Assembly: GCF_018294505.1 (NCBI RefSeq)
Contig: NC_057795.1
Span: forward strand, 229,442,643-229,506,642
Length of the DNA stretch: 64,000 nt
Direction: 5' to 3'
DNA from: Triticum aestivum
Lineage: Eukaryota; Streptophyta; Magnoliopsida; Poales; Poaceae
Shown here: positions 22,378 to 33,810 of the stretch, one piece after another
Layout: each line of letters opens with the position of its first letter
Position numbering within the stretch: the stretch's first letter is position 1
The notes under the pieces: model-generated
What the model was told of the DNA's origin: nothing
The model's database searches: none
What the model saw: only the letters and a program-made list of their open reading frames with translations
Position numbers and translations under genes: made by a program

Positions 22378-23560
22378 TTACTCTAGGCCGAATTCATCAG
22401 AGAAATAAAACACCCAGACTGGCTAGCAAACCTGGTGATGGTACCAAAGAAGGATAAAATCTGGCGCCTATGTGTCGATTTCAAGGACCTCAATAAGGCT
22501 TGCCCCAAGGATCCCTTCCCCCTCCCTCGCATCGATCAAATCATTGAAGCTACCGCAGGACACTCGATGCATACTCTGAATACCATCAGATCAATATGGC
22601 GGAGTTCAATCAAGCCGCAACAGCATTTATCACCCCATACAACCCTTTCTTTTTCAACACCAGGCCTTTCGGGATCAAAAACGCCGGTGCAATCTACCAA
22701 CGCATGATTCAGACATGCCTGGAAAAACAAATCGGCAAAACAGTTGAGGCATACGTAGACGACGTGGTCATCAAGACCAGACATGTTGAATCTTTAATAG
22801 ACGACCTGGGGCTCACGTTCGACAACCTCTGAACATATGACATCAAGCTCAATCCGGAAAAATGTGTCTTCGGCGTTCCCGCTGGAAAGCTTCTGGGCTT
22901 CATCATTTCCAACAGAGGAATTGAAGCAAACCCGGCTAAAATCCGAGCTTTGTCACAATTGGTTACCCCAATAGACCTCAAACAAATCCAGAAATTAACT
23001 GGATGCGTGGCTACCTTAAGCCGCTTTATCTCCCGATTGGGAGAAAAGGCACTCCCTCTTTATGGCCTCCTTCGACGTACCGAACACTTCGAGTGGATGG
23101 ATGTGGCTACGGCCGGACTGGAAGAAATAAAGGCCCTACTGGCTAGCAACCCAATCCTAGCCGCACCAAACATTAGCGAACCCATGTTGTTATATATAGC
23201 TGCAACACACCAAGTTGTAAGCGTAGTGCTCGTCGTCGAACGAGAGAAGGACGGACATACGTTCCCGCTTCAAAAGTCGGTATACTATGTATCCACTGTC
23301 CTCACACCATGCAAGTCACGGTACCCACATTACCAAAAGATAGCATACGCGGTCTTCATGGCATCCCGGAAATTACGACACTACTTTCAAGAGTGTTCAA
23401 TCACGGTGGCCTCTGAAGTACCACTCAATGATATAATAAATAACTGCGATGCCACGGGCCGAATTGCTAAGTGAGCCATCGAGCTCCTCCCGTTCGACAT
23501 TACATACAAACCACAGCGAGCCATTAAATCGCAAGTACTAGCTGACTTCATCACCGAATG
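22378..23560 (+). pseudogene. J reverse transcriptase and first RNase H, broken
   Basis: Recognised blocks are MVPKKDKIWRLCVDFKDLNK (22438), FPLPRIDQI (22519), PFGIKNAGAIYQRM (22665), the catalytic YVDDVVIK (22755), LGFIISNRGIEANP (22891) and the connection and RNase H region to about 23470. A frame change and small deletion between 22570 and 22595 remove the block that carries the first catalytic Asp (normally just before SGYHQI). TGA stops lie at 22830 and 23472. All breaks between 22596 and 24610 keep one frame, so they are point changes. Confidence 0.85.
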
Positions 23561-24110
23561 GACAGAAGCCGAACTCCCTAAAGAATACGGCGCATATTCC
23601 AATTGGATCATGCACTTTGACGGCTCTAAAGTGATGGCTGGTCTGGGAGCGGGTGTTGTCTTGACATCCCCCACCGGAGATACAGTCCAATACGTACTCC
23701 AAATATTATACATGGACTCCAACAATGTGGCCAAATACGAGGCTCTGTTGCATGGTCTTCGGATGGCTGTCTCCATGAGCATTCAACACTTAGAAGTGCG
23801 TGGGGATTCGAACCTCACAATATCTCAAATAAATGGAGACTTTGATGCCAAGGATCCGAAAATGGTGGCTTATCATAATGTTGTCCTCCAAATGTCAGCT
23901 CGATTCGAGGTGCTTGAATTTCATCATGTGGTTCGAGAAAACAATCAAGCGACGGATATCCTTGCCCGCATCGGTGCTAAGCGCGACCCCGTCCCACCTA
24001 ACATCTTCTTGGAAAGGTTGTTCAAGCCATCCGTGGTGTCGCAAGGGGAGACCGACAATACCAGTTCGGATCCGACCACAACCCCAGATTCCGAACACAC
24101 TAACATAATC
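23561..24110 (+). pseudogene. J second (archaeal-type) RNase H domain
   Basis: MHFDGSKVMAGLGAGVV (23610), NNVAKYEALLHGLRMA (23724), VRGDSNLTISQINGDF (23800) and VVRENNQATDILARIG (23928) spell an RNase H fold with acidic residues D, E, D and D present. An extra RNase H of this type after the first is a mark of Tat elements. It is the least damaged domain of J: no stop falls between 23610 and 24434. Confidence 0.85.
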
Positions 24111-25388
24111 GGAGGCTCTGCCATCGAAATAACACCATCGTCCCATCTAATCATGGCTATCATTGCCCCATGGACCGAACCCTTCTTAGCCTACCTAAAT
24201 AGGCAAGAACTCCCCGAGGATGAAAATGAGGCACGCTGCATTGTGCGGCGCTCTAAAGCCTACAAGGTCCAAGAGGGAGAGATTTATAAGAAAAGCGCTA
24301 CTGGAGTACTTCAAAGATGTATCTCCGAAGAGGAAGGGCGGCAGCTCTTGGCCGAAATTCATGCTGGACTTGGCGGCCACCACGCAACAGCTCGGGCCCT
24401 CGTAAGCAAGGCCTTCTGTATGTGTTTCTACTAGCCGACAGCCCGAGCAGACGCACAAGACCTCGTCCAACATTGCGTCGGTTGCCAGCTCTTCGCCACC
24501 CAAAGCCATATGCCGCCCACCGCTCTCCAAACAATCCCCATAACTTGGCCCTTTGCGGTCTGGGGGCTTGATATGGTCGGAACCCTTAAAGGATGAAGCC
24601 ATAAGAAAAAATACCCGTTGGTCATGCTGGATAAATTCACCAAATGGATAGAGGCCAAGCTAGTTAAAACGGCCGAATCCGGACCAGTGATAGACTTCAT
24701 ATCAGGGGTCGTGCACCGCTATGGTGTCCCCCACAGCATCATCACCGATAATGGATCCAATTTCACAGCCAACGAGGTGAAAACTTGGTGGCAATATGGG
24801 CATCAAGCTCGATTACGCCTCTGTCTATCACCCTCAAACAAACGGGCAAGTCGAATGAGCAAACGGTCTTATTATGAGCGGGCATCAAACCCAGACTAGT
24901 GTGACCTCTGAAGCAATCAGACATGCACTGGGTCGAGGAGCTTGACTCCGTCCTATGGGGGTTGCGGACCACGCCAAATCGCACTACCGGATACACACCC
25001 TTCTTCATGGTGTACGGTTCAGAGGCGGTATTGCCCTGTGATATTATTCATGACTCACCTCGAGTGCGCATGTATGAAGAGAGAGAAGCCGAGCTTGATC
25101 GGCAGGACAGTTTAGATGCCCTGGAGGAGGAGCGCGATGTCGCAAAAGCCCGTTCCGCATTTTATCAGCAACATGCTCGCAGGTATCAAAGCAGAGAAGT
25201 ATGGGCCAAAACTTATAACATTGCCGAACTTGTTCTACGCCTACCGGAGAAGAAGGACAAGCTCAAGCCCAAGTGGGATCATTGATAAAGTTCTCACCGG
25301 AGGAGCGTACCGCCTGTGTGATGCATCAGATAATCGACTCGAGCTGAACCCATGGAACGCGGCCAGACTCCAAATATTCTACGCCTAG
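24111..25388 (+). pseudogene. J integrase, broken
   Basis: The zinc-binding region (HAGLGGHH at 24361, then HCVGCQLF at 24472) and the catalytic core (DKFTKWIEA at 24627, IITDNGSNF at 24741, HPQTNGQVE near 24829) are recognisable. After the last comes a stop. Frames change near 24790 and 24870. The C-terminal part (WVEELDSVLWGLRTTPNRTT, 24927) runs to 25285, and the tail (VLTGGAYRL...WNAARLQIFYA) finishes in another frame at 25388. Stops also lie at 24432 and 24594. Confidence 0.85.
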
Positions 25389-26214
25389 CGCCGAACTCTC
25401 TGTTCGTCTCCTTCCCTCCGCCTTTTTTTAATTTTTAGTTATATCCTCTCTCTTTCTTTTTACGGCTTTAAGGCTTTAAGTGTGACTCGACTACACACTT
25501 TGGACGCGCTAATCCTCAAACATGTGCGCTCATTATACCTGGGGGCTTCTTATACAAAAGCTTAATATAATTATCTTCCGGGCATCACGCCCACTGTATA
25601 TGTGGCCCTTTCCCATATGTACCTTTTCTTCACCATTGTATGCATCGATATGACTTAAGTTTTGGCCAAGCTGGTGTGCCTGGCTCCTGTGTTTATGCCC
25701 TACGTTCCCATTAGTTCGGCTAGGGCATAAGGGGAGCACCTCTGCAATTGTTACTGCCGGGTACTCCAGACGTGTACCTCAGACTGGGTGAAGCCGAAAG
25801 CTAGCGTTCTTAAGGGTATATTCGGTCGGTGAACTAAAGATGTTTTTACCTATTACAATACAAACCCCCAGATGTTGCATATACTGCGTTTTTGCTCGCA
25901 ATTCGGACGTGCACACTAATGCATGTGTACCCAGGGAAAGGAACCCTTAACAGAACTATCCTCTCTAGAAGATGTTTCTTACTATCCATGTAATATAACA
26001 TAGCTAGTTGGGTACTTGTCTGTTCAAGCAATTATGACCCCTACGCCTTGTTTCCATGCGTACCCCGGTTTATATAACTGAGCGGGTATTCGGAAACACT
26101 CCGGACTGTCGGGTCTGGAGGATGAAGTGAAAAGGTCGGCCATGACAAATGATTTACAATCCAGCTAGGGACAAATATGTCAATTGAAGTACATAGTCAC
26201 TTAGACTCACATAC
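25389..26214. other. J non-coding spacer between pol and the antisense gene
   Basis: About 0.8 kb with short ORFs only. It holds the Tat-style phrase ACCTGGGGGCTTCTTAT near 25540. I see no gene in it. Confidence 0.5.
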
Positions 26215-26454
26215 TTCTTATTCTATGCCATCCAACAGGTTGTCCAGCCTACAATCCTCTTGGGAATACTTTACGACTAATCCTACCTGGTCATATACCA
26301 GACTAACGGGAATCTCCTTCCCATCTAACCCTACAGGTCCGACCTGGACCATGTAATTCGGATCGATCTTGGTATACCGTGTTTTTACCATGGCCCAAGC
26401 TTCCCTCGCACCTTGTCGACAGGCGGATATCATCCATAGTCAGAAATTCCGTCG
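26215..26454 (-). pseudogene. 3' exon of the J antisense gene, cut off by F
   Basis: On the minus strand 26433-26218 reads MISACRQGAREAWAMVKTRY, then HMVQ-like and PVSLVYDQVGL sequence, ending DNLLDGIE. I recognise this as the C-terminal region that antisense ORFs of Triticeae Tat-type elements carry. Its upstream exons are at 48042-50378, now 21.6 kb away because F inserted at 26454/26455. The function of the protein is unknown. Confidence 0.7.
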
Positions 26455-28007
26455 TGATACGTCTCCAACGTATCTATAATTTTTGATTGTTCCATGCTAT
26501 TATATTACCTGTTTTGGATGTTTATGGGCTTTACTTTACACATTTGTATCATTTTTGGGACTAACCTACTAACCAGAGGCCCAGCCCGTATTGCTGTTTT
26601 TTTGCCTATTTCAGTGTTTCGAAGAAAATGAATATCAACGGAGTCCAAACGGAATGAAACCTTCGGGAGCGATCTTTTTGGAACAAACGTGATCCAGAGG
26701 ACTTGGAGTGGAAGTCAAGAAACAAGCGAGGCGGCCACGAGGGTGCCCGGCGCGCCCCCACCCTCATAGGCCCCTCGAGCATCCACCGACCTACTTCTTC
26801 CTCCTATATATACCCATGTACCCCGAAAACATCAGAAGCGACCACGAAAAACTATTTTCACCACCATAACCTTCTATATCCGTGAGATCCCATCTTGGAG
26901 CCTTCACCGACGCTCTGCCGGAGGGGGAATCGATCACGGAGGGCCTCTACATCAACTCCAAGGCCTCTCTGATGAGTTGTGAGTAGTTTACCACAGATCT
27001 TCGGGTCCATAGTTATTAGCTAGATGGCTTATTCTCTCTCTTTGAATATCAATACCATGTTCTCCTCGATCTTCTTAGAGATCTATTCGATGTAACTCTT
27101 TTTGCGGTGTGTTTGTCGAGATCCGATGAATTGTGGGTTTATGATCAAGTTTATCTATGAGAAATATTTGAATATCCTCTGAATTCTTTTGTGTGTGATT
27201 AAGTTATCTTTGCAAGTCTCTTCGAATTATCAGTTTGGTTTGGCCTACTAGATTGATCTTTCTTGCAATGGGAGAATTGCTTAGCTTTGGGTTCAATCTT
27301 GCGATGTCCTTTCCCAGTGACAGCAGGGGCAGCAAGGCACGTATTGTATTGTTGCCATCGAGGATAAAAAGATGGGGTTTATATCATATTGCATGAGTTT
27401 ATCCCTCCACATCATGTCATCTTTCTTAATGCGTTACTCTGTTCTTTATGAACTTAATACTCTAGATGCATGCTGGATAGCGGTCGATGTGTAGAGTAAT
27501 AGTAGTAGATGCAGGCAGGAGTCGATCTACTTGTCACGGACGTGATGCCTATATACATGATCATGCCTAGATAATCTCATAATTATTTGCCTTTCTATCA
27601 ATTGCTTGACAGTAATTTGTTCACCCACCGTAATACTTATGCTATCTTGAGAGAAGCCACTAGTGAAACCTATGGCCCTCGGGTCTATCTCTTATCATAT
27701 AAGCTTTCAATTTACTTTTATTCGCATCTTTTACTTTTCCTATCTATATCATAAAATACCAAAAATATTTATCTTATCATATTATCTCTATGAGATCTCA
27801 CTTCGCAAGTGGCCTTGAAGGGATTGACAACCCCTTTATTGCATTGGTTGCGAGTTCTTGTTTGTTTGTGTAGGTGCGTGGGACTTTTGAGGAGCCTCCT
27901 ACTGGATTGATACCTTGGTTCTCAAAAACTGAGGGAAATACTTACGCTACTATTGCTGCATCACTCTTTCCTCTTCAAGGAAAACCAACGAAGCTCAAGG
28001 CGTAGCA
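26455..28007 (+). repeat. 5' LTR of F
   Basis: It begins with the hairpin GATACGTCTCCAACGTATC and ends GGCGTAGCA, 1553 bp. A TATA box (CCTATATATACCC) is at about 26804-26812. Confidence 0.93.
26804..26812 (+). promoter_or_regulatory. TATA box in the F LTR
   Basis: CTTCCTCCTATATATACCC is a clear TATA element. It is retained in the 3' LTR near 46833-46843. Confidence 0.65.
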
Positions 28008-28018
28008 AGAAGGATTTC

Positions 28019-28035
28019 TGGCGCCGTTGCCGGGG
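28019..28035 (+). promoter_or_regulatory. Primer binding site of F
   Basis: TGGCGCCGTTGCCGGGG lies 11 bp after the 5' LTR. The identical site occurs, reversed, in H at 58019-58035. The tRNA was not assigned. Confidence 0.75.
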
Positions 28036-28208
28036 AGGTCTTCGCTCAATTCAAGACATACCAAGTACCCATCACAAACTCATCTCCCTCGCACTTACAT
28101 TATTTGCCATTTGCCTCTTGTTTTCCTCTCCCCCACTTCACCCTTGCCGTTTTATTTGCCCTCTCTTTCCCAATCTTCCCTCTCTTTACCGTTTGCCTTC
28201 TCGTTGCC

Positions 28209-28628
28209 ATGGCCGAATCAAAAAGAACTAAGGGTCCTTTCCAGGGTTCTAGTACCTTGGATAGTCCCTCTATCCTCTCTAAGCTCATAAATAATGATGC
28301 TATGGAAAGACCTACCGGTGTCACCAATGAGAGTTTGAATGATTTTAATGAAGATGACTCCGGAATTTTTCGTTATTTACTTGATGAGTCTTTAAAAGAT
28401 GCTTGGGATAGGTTATTAAGGATTCGGGCTAGCTATGTACCACAATATCAAATTGAGGTTTACTTAAAAAGTTTCTATGTTGGCTTACCCGCTTCTTTCA
28501 AGAAAGTTCTAGATTCTATTTTTGAAGGAGGTTTTCTTGAAGGGGATGCTATAGATACCTATGAAAGAATGAAAACTATATTTGGGCACCCCATGAATGA
28601 TAAGGTTGAATCTACCACCCTCTTATGA
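28209..28628 (+). CDS. F Gag fragment, 139 aa
   Basis: The ATG at 28209 opens MAESKRTKGPFQGSSTLDS. The middle part (DESLKDAWDRLLRIRASY, then KSFYVGLPASFKKVLDS) is the conserved core of plant Gypsy Gag (retrotransposon gag family). The frame ends at 28628 and remnants go on in other frames to about 28787 (NALSQNRRMNAIEHKF). It is much shorter than a normal Gag and lacks a zinc knuckle. It may still act as a particle component supplied or complemented by another element. Confidence 0.75.
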   Translation: MAESKRTKGPFQGSSTLDSPSILSKLINNDAMERPTGVTNESLNDFNEDDSGIFRYLLDESLKDAWDRLLRIRASYVPQYQIEVYLKSFYVGLPASFKKVLDSIFEGGFLEGDAIDTYERMKTIFGHPMNDKVESTTLL

Positions 28629-28822
28629 TTTTATCAAAATGAAATTATCAAAGAAATGAAGGCTAGCTTAGATGCAAATTTCCGTAATGTGCTTAATCTT
28701 ACTTCCTCCATTAATGGCAATGCACTTTCCCAAAATAGAAGGATGAATGCCATAGAACATAAATTCGCTCTTTTCTTTCCAAATACCAAAGATGGCACTA
28801 CTTAGATCTATCCTCGCTTTTA

Positions 28823-28875
28823 TGCCTAGCTAGGGGCGTTAAACGATAGCACTAGTTGGGAGGCAACCCAATTTT
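28823..28875 (+). ncRNA. Conserved double-hairpin element after gag (F copy 1)
   Basis: TGCCTAGCTAGGGGCG can fold on the palindrome CCTAGCTAGG. After a short linker, GTTGGGAGGCAACCC can fold as a second hairpin. The block recurs at 33759-33810 and, with other bases in the stems, in H at 57103-57150 (minus). A cis-acting RNA role is an inference. Confidence 0.4.
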
Positions 28876-30309
28876 ATTTTTGTTTTTTTGTTTTTGCTTC
28901 TGTTTTGTAATAAATTTTGCATCTACCTTCTGTTTAGATGTGTTTTCATGTTTTAAATTGTGTTTGTGCCAAGTAGAACCTATAGGATAACCTATGGTGA
29001 TAGTTAATTTGATTCTGCTGAAAAAAAGAAACTTTGCACGCATGAAAATAATTTTAGTAATTCACAGGAACGTGATTTTGCATTTATTCTTTTTGCTGTA
29101 GATCAACAGACAAATTTCACAGGACTTCCTATTTTGGTAGGATTTTAGAGTTCCATAAGTATTCAAGAGTTACAGATTGCTACAGATTGTTCTGTTTTTG
29201 ACAGATTCTGCTTTTCGTGCGTTGTTTGCTTATTTTGATGCATCTATGGCTAGTATGTAGGGGTATGAACCATAGAGAACTTGGAATACAGTAGGTTTAA
29301 CACCAATATAAATAAATAATGAGTTCATTACAGTAGTTTATGTGGTGGTTTTTCTTTCTTGCACTAACGGAGCTTATGAGATTTCTTGTTGAGTTTTGTG
29401 TTGTGAAGTTTTCAAGTTTTGGGTAAAGATTTGATGGATTATGGAATAAGAAGTGGCAAGAGCCTAAGATTTGGGATGCCCAAGGCACCCCAAGATATTC
29501 AAGAATAGTCCAAGGCCTAAGCTTGGGGATGCCCCGGAAGGCATCCACTCTTTTGTCTTCGTCACCGGTAACTTTACTTGGAGCTATATTTTTATTCGCC
29601 ACATGATATGTGTTTTGGTTGGAGCGTCTTGTATGATATTAGTCTTTGATTTTTAGTTTACCACAATTATCCTTGCTTTACACACCTTTTGGGAGAAACC
29701 CACTTGATTGGAATTTATTAGAATACTCTATGTGCTTCACTTATATCTTTTGAGCTACATAGTTTTTGCTCTAGTGCTTCACTTATATCTTTTAGAGCAC
29801 GACAGTGGCTTAATTTTGTAGAAATTATTAATCTCTCATGCTTCACTTATATTATTTTGAGAGTCTCATAGAACAGCATGGTATTTTCTATGGTTATAAA
29901 ATTGGTCCTAGAATGATGGACATCCAAGTTGGGTATAACAAAAACTATCATAGGAAGTGAATTGGATGCTATGATCAATTTGATACTTGATAATTGTTTT
30001 GAGATATGGAGGTAGTGATATTAGAGTCATGCTAGTTGGGTGATTATGAATTTAAAGAATGCTTGTGTTGAAGTTAGCAAGTCCCGTAGCATGCACATAT
30101 GGTAAAAGTTGTGTAACAAATTTGAAACATGAGGTGTTCTTAGATTGTGCATCCTTATGAGTGGCGGTCGGGGATGAGCGATGGTCTTTTCCTATCAATC
30201 TATCCCCCTAGGAGCATGAGCGTGCTTGGTTTTTGATGACTTGTAGATTTTTTCAATAAGTATATGAGTTCTTTATGACTAATGTTGAGTCCATGGATTA
30301 TACGCACTC
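28876..30309 (+). other. F internal 3' non-coding region
   Basis: AT-rich DNA without a credible ORF. It carries repeated phrases such as TGCTTCACTTATATCTTTT (29732, 29776 and 29840), spaced about 50 bp. The same region recurs at 33811-35251. Confidence 0.6.
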
Positions 30310-30876
30310 TCACCTTTCCATCATTGCTAGCCTCTTTGGTACCGTGCATTGCCCTTTCTCACCTTGAGAGTTGGTGCAAACTTCGCCGGTGCATTCAAAC
30401 CCCGTGATACAATACGCTCTATCACACATAAACCTCCTTATATCTTCCTCAAAACAGCCACCATACATACCTATTATGGCATTTCCATAGCCATTCCGAG
30501 ATATATTGCCATGCAACTTTTCCACCCTTCCGTTCATCATCATGACACACATCATCATTGTCATATTGCCTTGCATGATCATGTAGTTTACATAGTATTT
30601 GTGGCAAAGCCACCATGCATAATTTTTTATACATGTCACTCTTGATTCATTGCCCATCCCGGTACACCTCCGGAGGCATTCATATAGAGTCATATCTTGT
30701 TCTAGTTTTGAGTTGTAAATAAATAGAAGTGTGATGATCATCATTATTAGAGCATTGTCCTGAATTAAAAAAAAGTCCAAAGAAAAAAAGAAAAAAAGAA
30801 AGGCCAAAAGAAAAAAAGGCCCAAAAAAAGAAAAAAAGGGGGAAAAAGGGGGCAATGTTACTATCCTTTTCCACAC
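30310..30876 (-). CDS. Antisense cysteine-rich ORF in F, copy 1 (188 aa, hypothetical)
   Basis: The frame runs 30876 to 30310. The first 40 or so residues are Phe/Leu-rich and come from the antisense of a purine tract, so they may not be real. A start at the inner Met (MTLYECLRRCTGMGNESR) gives about 130 residues with at least eight Cys (ECLRRC, VTC, WLC, MC, YC, EC, VC, QC). Copy 2 keeps the residues but has a 1-bp frame change. No family recognised, and expression is unproven. Confidence 0.35.
   Translation of the reverse strand: MWKRIVTLPPFSPFFSFFGPFFLLAFLFFFFSLDFFLIQDNALIMMIITLLFIYNSKLEQDMTLYECLRRCTGMGNESRVTCIKNYAWWLCHKYYVNYMIMQGNMTMMMCVMMMNGRVEKLHGNISRNGYGNAIIGMYGGCFEEDIRRFMCDRAYCITGFECTGEVCTNSQGEKGQCTVPKRLAMMER
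30765..30852 (+). repeat. Purine-rich tract (copy 1)
   Basis: AAAGAAAAAAAGAAAGGCC-like units give a strand bias of nearly pure purine over some 90 bp. Copy 2 at 35715-35852 is longer and rearranged, so the tract is unstable. Confidence 0.8.
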
Positions 30877-31640
30877 TTGTGCTTCAAAGTAGCACCATGT
30901 TCTTCATATAGAAAGTCTTTTATGTTGTCACTTTCATATACTAGTGGGAATTTTTCATTATAGAACTTGGCTTGTATATTCCTACAATGGGCTTCCTCAA
31001 AATTCCCTAGGTCTTCGTGAGCAAGCAAGTTGGATGCACACCCACTAGTTTCTTTTGTTGAGCATTCATATATTTATAGCTCTAGTGCATCCGTTGCATG
31101 GCAATCCCTACTCCTCATGTTGACATCAATTGATGGACATCTCCATAGCTCATTGATTATCCTCGTCAATGTGAGACTTTCTCCTTTTTTGTCTTCTCCA
31201 CACAACCTCCATCATGATATTCTATTCCTCCCATAGTGTTATATCCATGGCTCACGCTCATGTATTGCGTGAAAGTTGAAAAGGTTTGAAATTACTTAAG
31301 TGTGAAACAATTGCTTGGCTTGTCATCGGGGGTGTGCAAGACAGGAGCATTTTTGTGTGACGAAAATGAAGCATAGCCTAACTATATGATTTTGTAGGGA
31401 TGAACTTTTTTTAGCCATGTTATTTTGAGAAGACATGATTGCTTTGATTAGTATGCTTGAAGTATTACTATTTTTTATGTTAATATGAACTTTTACTTTG
31501 AATCATTTGGATCTGAACATTCATGTCACAATAAAGAAAATTACATTGAGAATTATGCTAGGTAGCATTCCACATCAAAAATTCTGTTTTTTTATCATTT
31601 ACCTACTCGAGGATGAGCAGGAATTAAGCTTGGGGATGCT
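30877..31640 (+). other. F internal 3' region up to the polypurine tract
   Basis: Non-coding sequence ends in CTACTCGAGGATGAGCAGGA and then AATTAAGCTTGGGGATGCT just before the LTR start at 31641. The latter is the polypurine tract; H has the related GGAATTAAGCTTGGGTATGC. Confidence 0.6.
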
Positions 31641-31728
31641 TGATATGTCTCCAACGTATCTATAATTTTTTATTGTTCCATGCTATTATATTACCCGTTT
31701 TGGATGTTTATGGGCTTTACTTTACACA
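31641..31728 (+). repeat. Partial F LTR start, duplicated copy
   Basis: The first 88 bp of the F LTR, ending in ACACA where G sequence begins. It equals 36643-36730 apart from single-base changes (TGATATG against TGATACG). Confidence 0.92.
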
Positions 31729-33437
31729 TGTAGCATCCCAAAATTCTAAATTTTGGAGTGTTATTTTAAATAGATAGTTTTGATTGATTGCTTGATTGAT
31801 CATGTGAAGTTGAGTGAAATTTGAAACTTTTGAAAGTTAAATGAGAGGGAATAAAAGGACTTTCCCAAACATTCATCTTAGTTTTATGATCTCCGTGAAT
31901 TCAAATTCTTTCCAAATACCAAACCCTAGAGAGAAGATGACATGACTTCTTCCATTTAAATAAATGAAAAGGGTTTTTGAAAATATTTGAATTCCATTTG
32001 GAACTATTTCAAATTCAGAAACTTTAAGCAACTCAATGACTTTCATGAGAGAAGATAAAATGACTTCTTCAAAATCATATGAAATATGAGTTGGGAGTTA
32101 AAAGAAATCCAATTTAAAGTCCTTTTGGAAATTATTTCCAAATTGGAGTTATTTGGGTTTTATTCAAATTATTTTTCTCCAAAAAAATAAAATATATGGA
32201 AATTAGGGTAAAATGATTCCCTACAATAGAAAAATGGAGAGAAATAAATTTGAAATCATTTTGGCATTTTTAAAATGATTTTTCTTTGGGTTTATTGCAC
32301 CAGAAACACTCTTTGCTTTGTTTCAATTTTTGTGGATTTTATTTGACTCTATAAAAATGTTCATCTTGTATTTTCTGAATGTTTTGATATATAATATGCC
32401 TATATTATATTTCTGTTTTTGTTTCCCTTTGTTTATTTCCTTGACTGTGTGTATTTAAAAAAAGAAAAAAACTTCCTCCGTAGCCGACTGGGCCGGCCCA
32501 GCTCCCGCCAGGCTGCAGCCTAGCCCACCTCCTCGCCGTCCACGAACTCCCGAGCAGGAGTCCTGCCACCGCACTACTCGCCGGCCACCGCCATGGCCGA
32601 GCCGGCCTCCTCGCTCCCCAACCGCTCCCGCACGCCACGCCCTCCCCCTCCGCCTTTAAAAGGTGAGACCGCCGCCCCCTCCCTCCTCCTTCTCCTCCTC
32701 CTCCGCCGCAATCGCCGTCGTCGCTGGAGCTCCCGCCCCGACGAGATCTGCGGCCGCCACTGCGCTCCGTTCCAACGTCCCCGAGCGTCGCCGACCCCAC
32801 CGCTGCATCCGCCTCGCTGCGCCGCGCCTCCCCGAGGCTTCGCCCGGGATAGAGGGCCACCGGAGCCGTCGCCCCGACCACACCCGAGCCGCCGCCGCCG
32901 TCTTCCTTCCCCGGCGACGTCGATGCCCACCTCCGCGGTAAGCCGCCGGTGCTCCTCGTCCGTCCGATCTAGGTTAGATGGATAGGATTAGATTAGTTTT
33001 TTTATTTTATTCGAATCGTTTTTCTTTACTTAGTGAACATTCACTGCTTTGCCTTCGCAGCGAACGGTTTTTAACCAATAGATTTCTGACACGTGGCCAG
33101 GGACCTAGTTGTAGTTTTTTTTTCAGACCAGTCCCTGTTCTTCAAACGATCACAACTTTTTGCTCGTTTATCCAAATCGAACTAAACCAATGCCTACTTC
33201 TTCGTGATGATGCCCTCTATCCAGTAAAACAAATTAAACTTGTTTTTGAAAGCTTTAAAATTTGAATTCAAACCGTTTAGTATTTGAACTTCGTTTGATC
33301 GTAACTTGAGTTTTATAACTCCGATTTAGTTGATTCTTTTTGCAAATCGAAGCTCTTGACCTAAACTTTTTGATAAGGCCAAATTCACTTAATTTTGGCA
33401 CTGTTAGAAATTGTTTTATGTTGTAAGAGTTATTTGC
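31729..33437 (+). repeat. Truncated G LTR, duplicated copy
   Basis: It begins TGTAGCATCCCAAAATTC and follows the G LTR for 1.7 kb, including the GC-rich block and its GTAAG donor (32938). It then breaks at TTATTTGC. Relative to 36731 onward it has a few indels, for example near 32370 and 33210. Confidence 0.92.
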
Positions 33438-33723
33438 GCATGAAATTATAGAGGGAATAGTGGGAACACTACCTCAAAAAGGGGGATCTCATCCTACCCA
33501 AGAAGAAACACAAGTGTTTGAAAAGATTTGCGAAGTTACAAAAATCTTACAAAAGTCTCTTTAACCTCTCAAGAGTGTTAGCGGAAATCTTCACCGCATG
33601 AATATGTTGATTACTCTTTGCAATAAGCGGTTGGAATCTTTAGATCTAAAAATTTCCGAGTATGAAGGTAAACGTAAAGAACCTCCCAGATTCGAGCATG
33701 ACTCCACTAAAAAACTGAAAATT
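33438..33723 (+). pseudogene. F Gag fragment between the duplicated blocks
   Basis: In one frame this reads HEIIEGIVGTLPQKGGSH, later NKRLESLDLKISEYEGKRK and PRFEHDSTKKL, with a stop near 33560. The charged, coiled character fits the C-terminal part of the Gag of F. The 5' copy of F (28629-28787) lacks this piece, so the original Gag was longer and copy 1 has a deletion. Confidence 0.6.
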
Positions 33724-33758
33724 AAAGATGGCACTACTTAGATCTATCCTCGCTTTTA

Positions 33759-33810
33759 TGCCTAGCTAGGGGCGTTAAACAATAGCGCTAGTTGGGAGGC
33801 AACCCAATTT
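33759..33810 (+). ncRNA. Conserved double-hairpin element (F copy 2)
   Basis: Same two-hairpin block as at 28823-28875, with ATAGCGCTAG in place of ATAGCACTAG in the linker, which makes the linker palindromic TAGCGCTA. Confidence 0.4.

Larger units (their letters stand above)
28788..33437 (+). repeat. Tandem duplication copy 1 (F 3' region plus partial G LTR)
   Basis: It matches 33724-38425 with small indels. It holds the F post-gag region, antisense ORF, purine tract, F LTR start (31641-31728) and the first 1.7 kb of the G LTR (31729-33437). The ACACA next to the G terminus is present here too (31724-31728), so G inserted before the duplication. At 33437 the G LTR stops abruptly inside TTATTTGC and gag-like sequence of F follows. 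Confidence 0.93.

Noticed and set aside
32405..32985. Arg/Gly-rich and Pro-rich ORFs on both strands (also 37429-37995 and 44052-44688)
   Set aside because: They fall in the GC-rich block of the G LTR, occur in all frames of all three copies, and match no family.
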